Positions 1-5,366 of a stretch of 5,366 nucleotides of DNA are shown piece by piece. A program made the translations under genes and the position numbers. Each line of letters starts with the position of its first letter. The stretch's first letter is position 1. The stretch is from the NCBI GenBank assembly GCA_003526525.1, contig DPVV01000284.1:1-5366 (forward strand), written 5' to 3'. Source of the stretch: Lachnoclostridium phytofermentans. GTDB lineage: Bacteria; Bacillota; Clostridia; Lachnospirales; Lachnospiraceae. Under the pieces are notes generated by a model. It was not told the DNA's origin and searched no databases. It saw nothing but the letters and a program-made list of their open reading frames with translations.

Positions 1-432
1 TTACTTTTCTATTTGCGAATCATTTTTATCAGATTGGAATAACTCTGTTAGCTTCTGTTCTAAAGATTCTACATACTTATTATTTCTAACCTCTTCTATG
101 ATACTATCTGTGTTTTGACCAAACACATTAACTGAAAACATCCGCCCTAGAAATAATAATAGAAACAGGAAACATGCAATAATGATTCTTCCGAATAAGC
201 CTTTAAAGTAACGAGTACTCTTAGACTTAGTATCGGAAGTTTGATGAAGTGCTTTGGATTCCCCGAACCTAGGTAATGTTCCCGCCTTATCACCAGGTCT
301 ACCCCCATTATCTTCTAAGTCATTCCTACTTTGATCTCGTTGTTCTTCTGTCTCTTCTTCTGTCTGTTTTTCTCGTTGTTCTTCTCGTTGTCTTCTCCGT
401 AGTACTTCACTTCGTTCTTCAACTTGCTCCAT
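1..432 (-). CDS. Orphan single-pass membrane protein with charged, coiled-coil-like N-terminus
   Basis: I do not recognise this 143-aa protein. Residues 1-45 are almost entirely Glu, Gln, Arg, Lys and Asp (for example EEQREKQTEEETEEQRDQ), which suggests a charged helix or coiled coil. Residues 46-78 form a polar linker. One hydrophobic segment follows at about 82-97 (core IIIACFLFLLLFLG), flanked by Arg/Lys, then a 45-residue polar tail (NTDSIIEEVRNNKYVESLEQKL...). Basic residues before the segment suggest N-terminus inside and tail outside. I start it at the ATG at 432 because GAGG at 440-443 is 7 nt upstream. A TTG two codons earlier (438) would leave only 1 nt. The TAA stop is the first three bases of the window, so the gene is complete. 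No function can be assigned, and nothing ties it to the sugar genes. It could belong with genes beyond the left edge. Confidence 0.75.
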   Translation of the reverse strand: MEQVEERSEVLRRRQREEQREKQTEEETEEQRDQSRNDLEDNGGRPGDKAGTLPRFGESKALHQTSDTKSKSTRYFKGLFGRIIIACFLFLLLFLGRMFSVNVFGQNTDSIIEEVRNNKYVESLEQKLTELFQSDKNDSQIEK

Positions 433-439
433 AACCAAA

Positions 440-443
440 CCTC
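440..443 (-). promoter_or_regulatory. Ribosome binding site that fixes the start of the membrane protein
   Basis: GAGG on the minus strand lies 7 nt before the ATG at 432 and only 1 nt before the alternative TTG at 438. It therefore supports the ATG and a 143-residue protein. Confidence 0.6.
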
Positions 444-459
444 ATTTCTGCGCATACTT

Positions 460-529
460 TGTGAAAAGGTTCAACCTTGGATTTGTTATTATACAATCTC
501 TTATTTGAAAAATATCATTTCTTTTCACA
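460..529 (-). repeat. Inverted repeats in the leader of the membrane-protein gene
   Basis: Two structures overlap here. A perfect 6-bp inverted repeat with a 1-nt centre, AAGGTTCAACCTT, lies at 466-478. A second pair of perfect 9-bp arms, TGTGAAAAG at 460-468 and CTTTTCACA at 521-529, is separated by 52 bp that contain a TATAAT box at 488-493. The compact palindrome is operator-like and would fall just downstream of the transcription start set by that box. The long-range pair could loop the promoter or be chance. The regulator, if any, is unknown. Confidence 0.4.
488..518 (-). promoter_or_regulatory. Possible promoter of the membrane-protein gene
   Basis: A perfect TATAAT lies at 493-488 on the minus strand, about 55 nt before the ATG. 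The best -35 candidate, ATGATA at 518-513, matches TTGACA at four positions but with a long 19-nt spacer. The -35 is weak, and AT-rich DNA gives such boxes by chance. The position between two genes with no obvious terminator after the GH28 gene makes it plausible. Confidence 0.35.
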
Positions 530-581
530 CTATTCCTGACAGCATGCTCGTACAACACTTTGGTTAATTCTATGCAAATGA

Positions 582-2006
582 CTAGAAATTATGACTACAG
601 TCAGATAAGACTTCCTCTTTAAATACAAAAGATTGCTTTAAATTATCCTGATTAGTTACCGAAACATTCTTAAAGAAAATCTGATTCGCATTCTTAATCT
701 CGATTGCCTTCTTCGCTTGAATCATAACATTTTCTAATGTAATATCATGAATTGGCATCTGCTCTAGCCCATCAATTTTAATAGCTTGTCCTGCTCGAAG
801 ACAGTTAACATCGCGGATGGTTATATTCTTAAACTCTGGTATATCCTCTTTCGAAATCGTATCTGGTTCATCAGACGCTTGATGGTCCATACGGAATAAA
901 GTATAACCCATAGTAAATATAATTGCGTCTTCTTCAATATCCGTCATCTGAATGTTACGGATTGTTATATCCTCCACAACTCCACCACGTCCAATTGCAC
1001 TCTTAAAACGTATTCCTGTATCGGTACCTAAGAATAAGCAATTTTCTATCACTACATCTCGTACACCACGTGACATCTCACTACCAACTACAAATCCACC
1101 ATGTCCATGATATACGACACAGTCCCTAATATGAACGTGTTCGGTAGGTACGGTAATTTTTCTTCCAATCGCATTCTTACCGGATTTTATACAAATAGCA
1201 TCATCGCCAACATCGAATTTCACTCCGTAAATGTCAACGAAACGACAAGACTCTAAGTCAAGTCCGTCACCATTTTGAGCAAAACTGGCATTTCGGATAA
1301 ACGCATTTCGAAGGGTTAGATTCGTACAAAGTAATGGGTGAAGGTTCCATGCTGGTGAGTTCTGAAGCGTAACCCCTTCTATTAATACCTTATTACAACG
1401 TACAAGGTTCGTCATAACTGGACGATAAAGATCATAGTTTCGTGCTGCTTTTTTAAGTGCATCTGGAGCTTCAATGTTTACTTCTCCTTCTAAACAGCCT
1501 TCATACGCTGTCTTACTTGGATACCAGATACCGCCTTCCTTTGTATCAATCACATAAGGACTCTTCATTAAACATGCCTGCCACTGTCTTTTTGGTACCT
1601 TAAACTCTTTTAATGGACGCCATTCGTGACCATTACCATCAATAATACCTTCACCAGTAATTGCAATATTCTCTTCATCAAACGCATGGATTGGAGAAAC
1701 TGCACGAAGTCTTGGCTGTCCTTCATAATTGGTAAGAATCACTGGGTATTCTTCCGGATTCTTATCAAAGGTAATTAATGCACCTTTTTCTAGATGAAGG
1801 TTAATATTTGACTTTAAAGTAATAGGACCTGTAAGCCAAATACCTTCTGGGACGTTAACCGTACCACCACCGAGCTTTGATAATTCAGTAATTGCTTGAT
1901 TGATTGCAGCTGTATTCGATACAATACCTCCAGATACTGCTTGGTAGTCTGTAATACTTACCTGTCTATCTGGAAAAACCGGTAATTCAACAGTAAATGT
2001 ATGCAT
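582..2006 (-). CDS. GH28 family glycosidase (exo-polygalacturonase / rhamnogalacturonase type), cytoplasmic
   Basis: This 474-aa protein would hydrolyse galacturonic-acid-containing glycosidic bonds in pectin fragments by the inverting GH28 mechanism. All four family motifs are visible in order: N245-G-D247 (within NGDGLD), the catalytic pair D268-D269 (GDDA), G301-H302-G303 and R333-x-K335. The N-terminus has the usual start of this fold (AAINQAITELSKLGGGTVNVPEG, residues 33-55 in part), and residues 340-450 repeat parallel beta-helix coils (EDITIRNI, KNITIRDV, HDITLENV). There is no signal peptide, so it should act inside the cell on imported oligosaccharides, as expected for exo-acting bacterial members. 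A segment at about 132-195, rich in Lys and Trp, separates GNGHEW from the next coil and may shape the substrate end. AAAGGAGAG at 2012-2020 gives a good SD with 7-nt spacing from GGAG to the ATG. Exact substrate (homogalacturonan or rhamnogalacturonan) cannot be told from sequence. Confidence 0.94.
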   Translation of the reverse strand: MHTFTVELPVFPDRQVSITDYQAVSGGIVSNTAAINQAITELSKLGGGTVNVPEGIWLTGPITLKSNINLHLEKGALITFDKNPEEYPVILTNYEGQPRLRAVSPIHAFDEENIAITGEGIIDGNGHEWRPLKEFKVPKRQWQACLMKSPYVIDTKEGGIWYPSKTAYEGCLEGEVNIEAPDALKKAARNYDLYRPVMTNLVRCNKVLIEGVTLQNSPAWNLHPLLCTNLTLRNAFIRNASFAQNGDGLDLESCRFVDIYGVKFDVGDDAICIKSGKNAIGRKITVPTEHVHIRDCVVYHGHGGFVVGSEMSRGVRDVVIENCLFLGTDTGIRFKSAIGRGGVVEDITIRNIQMTDIEEDAIIFTMGYTLFRMDHQASDEPDTISKEDIPEFKNITIRDVNCLRAGQAIKIDGLEQMPIHDITLENVMIQAKKAIEIKNANQIFFKNVSVTNQDNLKQSFVFKEEVLSDCSHNF

Positions 2007-2108
2007 TTATACTCTCCTTTTTTAATTTTACACTATCGTAATGAATTCTATTAAACCATTTCCTGATACAATACTATGTACAAATGGCCTGAAAACGGGA
2101 ATAGTAGT

Positions 2109-2140
2109 ATTATACATAAATTTTCTCTATGATTCTACAA
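2109..2140 (-). promoter_or_regulatory. Possible promoter of the GH28 gene
   Basis: A perfect TATAAT lies at 2114-2109 on the minus strand, about 100 nt before the GH28 ATG. No good -35 is present: TTGTAG at 2140-2135 is 20 nt away, and at 17 nt the hexamer is TAGAAT. The 159-bp gap after the preceding gene leaves room for a promoter, which would most likely need an activator. Read-through from the upstream genes is the alternative. Confidence 0.33.
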
Positions 2141-2159
2141 AGTTTCTATAGAATATCAT
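2129..2159. repeat. Inverted repeat overlapping the GH28 promoter region
   Basis: ATTCTA at 2132-2137 is mirrored by TAGAAT at 2149-2154 across an 11-nt loop. ATG at 2129-2131 and CAT at 2157-2159 can extend the stem across a 2-nt bulge. The right arm also lies in a 10-bp palindrome, TTCTATAGAA (2144-2153). It sits 7 nt past the stop of the iron-sulfur gene and over the -35 area of the possible GH28 promoter. No T-run follows it on the minus strand, so an operator is more likely than a terminator. Confidence 0.35.
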
Positions 2160-2165
2160 GTTGAA

Positions 2166-2657
2166 TTACTGTTTTTTTGCCTCTACACCATATGGACAAA
2201 CAACCATGCATAAACCGCATGCGTTCTTTCTACCAAGTTTCTCTATTGATAGACTTCTCTTTTGATTGCTAGGACCATATTGTTTTGTTATTAGTACATC
2301 ATTTTTTCCAATCCAACCAAGTCCAGCTTGTATTGCTGCATATTTAAAAGAAAAAGGTGCTATTAAATCTGTTTCATTCCTCTGTGCCACAGGAGGTATG
2401 AAATACTTTGATTGATTTTTCCGTAAAACGTTTTCTAGTTCCAGTAATAATGAATTTAATTTCTGTCTAGCATTTTGTATTTCCTGCTCTAACTTCATTT
2501 CAGAATACATTTCAAGCGTTAATTTATTTTCATAAGGCATTGCTAACACTAAAGCTGTTTTATATTCTGTTGAATATTCACAATAAGAGACGTCTGCGAA
2601 TCCATATAGTAACCCAGCTTGTTTCTTAAATAATTCTACCATATCGTTTATCAGCAT
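2166..2657 (-). CDS. Shortened QueG/DUF1730-like iron-sulfur protein, probably internally deleted
   Basis: This 163-aa protein resembles epoxyqueuosine reductase (QueG) and its short clostridial paralogues. The family hallmark FSFKYAAIQAGLGWIGKND at 102-120 is followed by the usual LITKQYGP. The C-terminus holds C147-x2-C150-x3-C154-P, a 4Fe-4S ligand motif. Family members normally have two such cysteine motifs separated by tens of residues after YGP. Here YGPS (127-130) runs directly into NQKRSLSIEKLGRKNACGLC, so the first motif is missing. The reading frame is intact, and AGGAGGG at 2664-2670 gives an excellent SD 7 nt from the ATG, so it may still be made. With one cluster motif and no cobalamin-binding region, true QueG activity in queuosine synthesis is unlikely. 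It lies 73 nt after the mutarotase-like gene and may be co-transcribed with it. The family placement is fairly sure, but the function is not. Confidence 0.68.
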   Translation of the reverse strand: MLINDMVELFKKQAGLLYGFADVSYCEYSTEYKTALVLAMPYENKLTLEMYSEMKLEQEIQNARQKLNSLLLELENVLRKNQSKYFIPPVAQRNETDLIAPFSFKYAAIQAGLGWIGKNDVLITKQYGPSNQKRSLSIEKLGRKNACGLCMVVCPYGVEAKKQ

Positions 2658-2730
2658 TGTAATCCCTCCTGAATTTTGACTTTCCTAGCAGGTCTATCAG
2701 CTCTTTACCCATCTCTCTATATTTTACTAT

Positions 2731-3393
2731 CTAAAGCTCGTCACTTTCCCCCATAGCAATCAATGTCTCAATAAAGGTAAAATGTTGATCATTTTCCCAC
2801 AAGATAAAATGAGCACCAGGATCAACCCCAAGCCAATCCTCAATTGCTTTTGATGGTTTTGATGCATCTCTTTTTATGTTAATCTCGGTCTTTGGCTCTT
2901 CAAAATATGAAAATAAGATATTCTCATGTAACCCAATGGATTGATACTTATCCCCAACAAGTAGCCCTTCGTCTGTGATGGCAACATGATGATATACGTA
3001 CTCAAACATGGTTTCTGGTTTTAGATATGCAATCCTACCTCTTCTTAACTCCGGTCTTGTTGCTCTTCGCCAATCCTCTATTCCATCCGGAATGCAATGC
3101 CAGTAGATATGATGCATTCTTACCCAGTCACGTGTAGTATCATCCCCAGGCCATTTTGCTAGGCAGTTATGTAAATCCCCAAATACTTCTTCTGGTAATA
3201 ATTCTTCTCCAATCGCTTCATAGTAAGCAAATAACATATTTTCATGGCGATAGAGACATGCGGTCATCACTTTATGTTCCATTATTAGTTTCTTAATGTG
3301 CACTTTTGTTTCCGCTAGTCTTTCCTCTAAATTAAAATCTCCTTCATAGGAAATATGTCCACGGTAATGGTATCGATAAATCATATCTTTCAT
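2731..3393 (-). CDS. Tandem L-rhamnose-mutarotase-like (dimeric alpha/beta-barrel) protein
   Basis: This 220-aa protein reads as two related halves of about 100 residues. LYRHENMLFAYYEA at 47-60 matches LHENILFSYFEE at 155-166. Each half then has a Trp-containing segment (AKWPGDD at 79-85, EDWLGVDPG at 185-193) and a final aromatic strand (HHIYWHCIP, HFTFIETLI). The pattern recalls RhaM, a roughly 104-aa mutarotase that interconverts rhamnose anomers as a dimer. In the second half Y132-x3-H136 (EYVYHH) matches the spacing of the RhaM active-site Tyr and His (EYQRRH). The first half has no such pair. The assignment is from remembered family patterns, so another dimeric-barrel role is possible. 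No good SD precedes the ATG at 3393 or a second ATG at 3384, so the start is uncertain by three residues. The neighbouring GH28 gene fits a role with pectin-derived sugars. Confidence 0.58.
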   Translation of the reverse strand: MKDMIYRYHYRGHISYEGDFNLEERLAETKVHIKKLIMEHKVMTACLYRHENMLFAYYEAIGEELLPEEVFGDLHNCLAKWPGDDTTRDWVRMHHIYWHCIPDGIEDWRRATRPELRRGRIAYLKPETMFEYVYHHVAITDEGLLVGDKYQSIGLHENILFSYFEEPKTEINIKRDASKPSKAIEDWLGVDPGAHFILWENDQHFTFIETLIAMGESDEL

Positions 3394-3407
3394 AATCTGT
3401 CTTATGA

Positions 3408-3429
3408 TGTGAAGTAACCTTCCTTCACA
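3408..3429 (-). repeat. Leader hairpin before the mutarotase-like gene
   Basis: TGTGAAG at 3408-3414 and CTTCACA at 3423-3429 form a perfect 7-bp stem with an 8-nt loop. In the minus-strand mRNA the loop reads GAAGGTTA, so it exposes part of a GGAAGG purine tract. The hairpin lies 15 nt upstream of the ATG at 3393 and directly after a strong SD-like sequence. A role in translation control is a guess. Confidence 0.4.
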
Positions 3430-3434
3430 CTTTT

Positions 3435-3441
3435 CCCTCCT
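3435..3441 (-). promoter_or_regulatory. Strong SD-like sequence too far from the mutarotase-like start
   Basis: AGGAGGG matches the SD consensus but ends 41 nt before the ATG at 3393. Four bases after it come GTG (3430-3428) and then TGA at once, a start-stop pair. The mutarotase frame is open back to 3495 but has no ATG, GTG or TTG in that stretch, so this SD does not serve a longer version of the gene. Confidence 0.4.
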
Positions 3442-3482
3442 GTATATTGTAATAAATAAAATATTCTTCTCAAATGAAATTT

Positions 3483-3525
3483 TTAAATTGTAAATTTAAC
3501 ATTCTCAATTGTAGATATATCACAA
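3483..3525. repeat. AT-rich palindromes and a 21-bp-spaced direct repeat
   Basis: TTAAATT-GTA-AATTTAA at 3483-3499 is a 7-bp perfect inverted repeat with a 3-bp centre. TTGT (3509-3512) and ACAA (3522-3525) bracket the palindrome GATATATC (3514-3521), with one extra A. AATTGTA occurs at 3486-3492 and 3507-3513, starts 21 bp apart, so both copies face the same side of the helix. The set lies just downstream of the possible TATAAT at 3530-3535, where an operator would sit. AT-rich composition makes chance matches likely. Confidence 0.3.
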
Positions 3526-3529
3526 CATT

Positions 3530-3558
3530 ATTATACTGTTTACTTCGTTAAAATGAAA
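3530..3558 (-). promoter_or_regulatory. Possible promoter for the mutarotase-like gene
   Basis: A perfect TATAAT lies at 3535-3530 on the minus strand. The hexamer 17 nt upstream, TTTCAT at 3558-3553, is a poor -35. A second option nearer the gene is TTGAGA (3508-3503), 17 nt, then TAAAAA (3485-3480). The terminator at 3648-3691 isolates this gene from the transporter gene, so a promoter in this gap is expected, but which one is used cannot be settled by eye. Confidence 0.38.
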
Positions 3559-3647
3559 GTTTCTTCTTAAGTGCTTACTGTACAGATATTCATTCTTCTT
3601 TAGCACCTTACGCATACTATGTCCTCCCGTTTCTCCTTAGATCTTTG

Positions 3648-3691
3648 AAAAAACGTACCGTATATTAAAATTCTAATAATGTACGGCACGT
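3648..3691 (-). terminator. Rho-independent terminator of the solute-binding protein gene
   Basis: On the minus strand ACGTGCCGTA (3691-3682) pairs with TACGGTACGT (3662-3653) over 10 bp with one G-U pair, and a run of six T (3653-3648) follows. Five further A-T pairs (3663-3667 with 3674-3678) extend the stem past a 3-nt bulge. It begins 24 nt after the stop codon. It ends the transporter transcript and separates it from the four genes to the left. Confidence 0.88.
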
Positions 3692-3715
3692 CTTTTCAGA
3701 TTATATCAATGATTA

Positions 3716-5341
3716 TTATTTATTTTTTTCCTTGAGGAAGTTATCTAATTGAGTATTTGCCTCAGCTACTACTTGATCAATACCATTGTCTTTTAGTTTC
3801 TGTATAAATTCAGGTAATTTTGTTGCCGGATCAATAGCACCGGTATTAAGTGTAAGATCATACTCTAGAGCGACATTTGCTAATGCAGCCAACTGATTCT
3901 CAACGCTCGTTGAATTAAAACAATATCCAAGTATTGGGACTTCACTACATCCCCCATAATAAGCCTTAAATGTATCCCAGAAATCAAGCCCCTGGCCTTC
4001 CAGTGGGGGAAGAAGGGTAATATTACCCATACCATTAGTCCAAGGAGTATAACTGGTACGAGCTTCTTTATTAAGTCGAGCTTCGCCACCATTCACTATG
4101 TCATAATGAACACCTTCTATACCATAGTTTAATAACGTCATAAGATATGGATCGGTATTTAACAGATTAAGGAACATAACTGCTCTTTCCGGATTCTTGC
4201 AACCCGCTGAAATAGCCATCATAGCACCTTGAGAAACTGCGGTATCAAGATAAGCAGGTGTGACAGGAACCATCTGTACTTCTATTCCACGTTGTGCACT
4301 TGCCTGATCTTCATATCCAAGAGCATAGCTTTGTGTACCTAAGAGATATTTTCCTGAATCCTGAGCTGCAACACGAGCATCATTTGCCTGGGTGCGAATA
4401 GCCATTTTAGGATCAATATAGCCAGCTAAATAATATTCACGAGTCTTTTCAACAAATTTCTTATATTCAGGTGTCTCAAATTTACTAAGTATTTTATTAC
4501 CATAGCTTCCTTCTTTAGCAGTATCGGTAGGATTCATATAGTATGAGAGCATATTACTGATTCCGGAGTCACCGGCAACGATTATCGAATTATTTACCAT
4601 TCTTTCCAGAACCATACCCTCAACATTAAGCGGATAGAAGTCTTCACCTTCTCCTTCTTTTACAGTCTTAAGGATATCGCCAAAGCCATAATAATCTGTT
4701 TTCTTAATATCATCAATCGTATAACCGTATTTCTCTAACAAGGTTACATTTACGTCCCAACAGTTCTGAGTAGCACTATCCTTATATCCTGGAAGAGCAT
4801 ATACACCTAAGCCATCATTTCCTGGAATGGTAGCACCTGTTTTCAAAACCTGTGGAAGCAAGTTCCATATATCTGAAGCATATTTTTCAATGAGGTTATT
4901 CCCCTCTTGATCAAGGCGAAGCCAAGCACCATTTCTTGCATATGAATTGTATTCATTCTGAGTCCAGGAGCAGGTGAAATAAATATCCACGTCATCGCCG
5001 CCACCAATAGAAAGAACTACGTTATCATTGAAGTCACCCCATGTACCCCAGATTGGCTTCAAGGTCACATTCAATTTGTCCTTTAGGTATGCGTTAGCTT
5101 TTTCTAATACAGCCTTATCATCGGAAACAGAACTTCCATGGAGATACCAGGTTAATGTAACGGGCTTCGATATATCAATCTTTGCTTCTTCTGTTGGTGT
5201 CGGATCCTTGCTATCATCCGGTGTTTTAGTTACAGTGCTAGGAGTTTTTGTGTCTGTTTCTGTGTCTTTTGTTTTGCCACAGCCAGAAAGTAGTGCAGTC
5301 AGCATCACGACCGTTAGGACAATTGATAGTACTTTTTTCAT
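3716..5341 (-). CDS. ABC sugar transporter solute-binding lipoprotein with DUF3502-type C-terminus
   Basis: This 541-aa protein should bind oligosaccharides outside the membrane and deliver them to ABC permeases. Residues 1-20 are a lipoprotein signal peptide (MKKVLSIVLT start) with lipobox LLSGC, so C21 is the lipidated residue. A Thr/Asp/Pro/Lys-rich spacer runs from 23 to 55. The binding fold starts at VTLTWYLHGS (61-70). The C-terminal part, from about 395, includes PILGYCFNST (469-478) and ends with LPEFIQKLKDNGIDQVVAEA, which matches the DUF3502 pattern of LplA/YtcQ-type proteins. These usually pair with LplB- and YtcP-like permeases and an external ATPase, often next to pectin or xylan genes. 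No permease is in the window; the genes could lie to the right. GGGAGG at 5349-5354 is 7 nt from the ATG. The ligand cannot be read from sequence; pectic oligosaccharides are inferred from the nearby GH28 gene. Confidence 0.92.
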   Translation of the reverse strand: MKKVLSIVLTVVMLTALLSGCGKTKDTETDTKTPSTVTKTPDDSKDPTPTEEAKIDISKPVTLTWYLHGSSVSDDKAVLEKANAYLKDKLNVTLKPIWGTWGDFNDNVVLSIGGGDDVDIYFTCSWTQNEYNSYARNGAWLRLDQEGNNLIEKYASDIWNLLPQVLKTGATIPGNDGLGVYALPGYKDSATQNCWDVNVTLLEKYGYTIDDIKKTDYYGFGDILKTVKEGEGEDFYPLNVEGMVLERMVNNSIIVAGDSGISNMLSYYMNPTDTAKEGSYGNKILSKFETPEYKKFVEKTREYYLAGYIDPKMAIRTQANDARVAAQDSGKYLLGTQSYALGYEDQASAQRGIEVQMVPVTPAYLDTAVSQGAMMAISAGCKNPERAVMFLNLLNTDPYLMTLLNYGIEGVHYDIVNGGEARLNKEARTSYTPWTNGMGNITLLPPLEGQGLDFWDTFKAYYGGCSEVPILGYCFNSTSVENQLAALANVALEYDLTLNTGAIDPATKLPEFIQKLKDNGIDQVVAEANTQLDNFLKEKNK

Positions 5342-5366
5342 TAAAAATCCTCCCTTAAATTTTATT

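Noticed and set aside
541..581. Terminator after the GH28 gene
   Set aside because: The only symmetry is the 8-bp palindrome AGCATGCT at 541-548, with no loop and no following T-run.
2129..2165. Terminator after the iron-sulfur gene
   Set aside because: The stem is AT-only apart from two G-C pairs and is followed by AGAGAAAATTT, not a T-run, on the minus strand.
2626..2712. A separate 28-codon ORF starting at the ATG at 2712
   Set aside because: The purines before it (GAGAG) abut the ATG with no spacer, and its length is within chance. It is the same frame as the extension past the mutarotase-like stop, so I list that observation once as a finding.
3571..3606. GTGCT (3571-3575) and AGCAC (3602-3606) as a hairpin
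   Set aside because: Only 5 bp separated by 26 nt. The palindrome CTGTACAG (3578-3585) between them is short enough to be chance.
3394..3640. CcpA catabolite-repression site or known riboswitch
   Set aside because: No stretch fits the usual cre pattern with its central CG, and there is no recognisable conserved riboswitch core or multi-stem layout.
3880..4092. A 70-codon open frame inside the solute-binding protein gene
   Set aside because: It lies on the same strand in another frame of a gene with clear family features, has no SD of its own, and its hydrophobic look comes from out-of-frame reading.

Overview
All five genes lie on the minus strand, so the window is transcribed from right to left. 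The DNA is AT-rich. Shine-Dalgarno (SD) sequences are strong (AGGAGG or GGGAGG about 7 nt from the ATG), and the transporter lipoprotein belongs to a family common in Firmicutes. Together these suggest a low-GC Gram-positive bacterium. A plant-cell-wall-degrading Clostridia/Lachnospiraceae member is the best guess, but this is inferred from gene content and not proven.

Layout in order of transcription. (1) 5341-3716: a lipid-anchored solute-binding protein of a sugar ABC transporter, with an LplA/YtcQ-like architecture and a DUF3502-type C-terminus. A strong intrinsic terminator (3691-3648) follows it. Its permeases are not in the window. (2) 3715-3394: a 322-bp AT-rich intergenic region with the terminator, a possible promoter, several short palindromes and a 7-bp leader hairpin. 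(3) 3393-2731: a 220-aa protein that reads as two tandem L-rhamnose-mutarotase-like halves. (4) 2657-2166: a 163-aa relative of the QueG/DUF1730 iron-sulfur family that appears to have lost an internal block containing the first cluster motif. (5) 2006-582: a cytoplasmic GH28 glycosidase of the polygalacturonase/rhamnogalacturonase type with all catalytic motifs intact. (6) 432-1: a small orphan membrane protein with a very charged Glu/Gln/Arg-rich N-terminus. It is preceded by its own promoter-like region and an unusual set of inverted repeats.

How the genes may work together. The solute-binding protein, the GH28 enzyme without a signal peptide and the mutarotase-like protein suggest uptake of pectic oligosaccharides, possibly rhamnogalacturonan-derived. 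Import would be followed by cleavage inside the cell and handling of the released sugar. The substrate is an inference from family membership and gene proximity. The QueG-like remnant and the membrane protein have no visible link to this pathway.

I found no tRNA, rRNA, CRISPR array, insertion sequence or recognisable riboswitch. The window looks like a carbohydrate-utilisation locus with some local oddities, not a clearly new defence or mobile system. The points most worth a second look are the tandem mutarotase-like protein, its SD-poor start behind a hairpin, the internally shortened QueG-like protein, and the repeats upstream of the orphan membrane protein.
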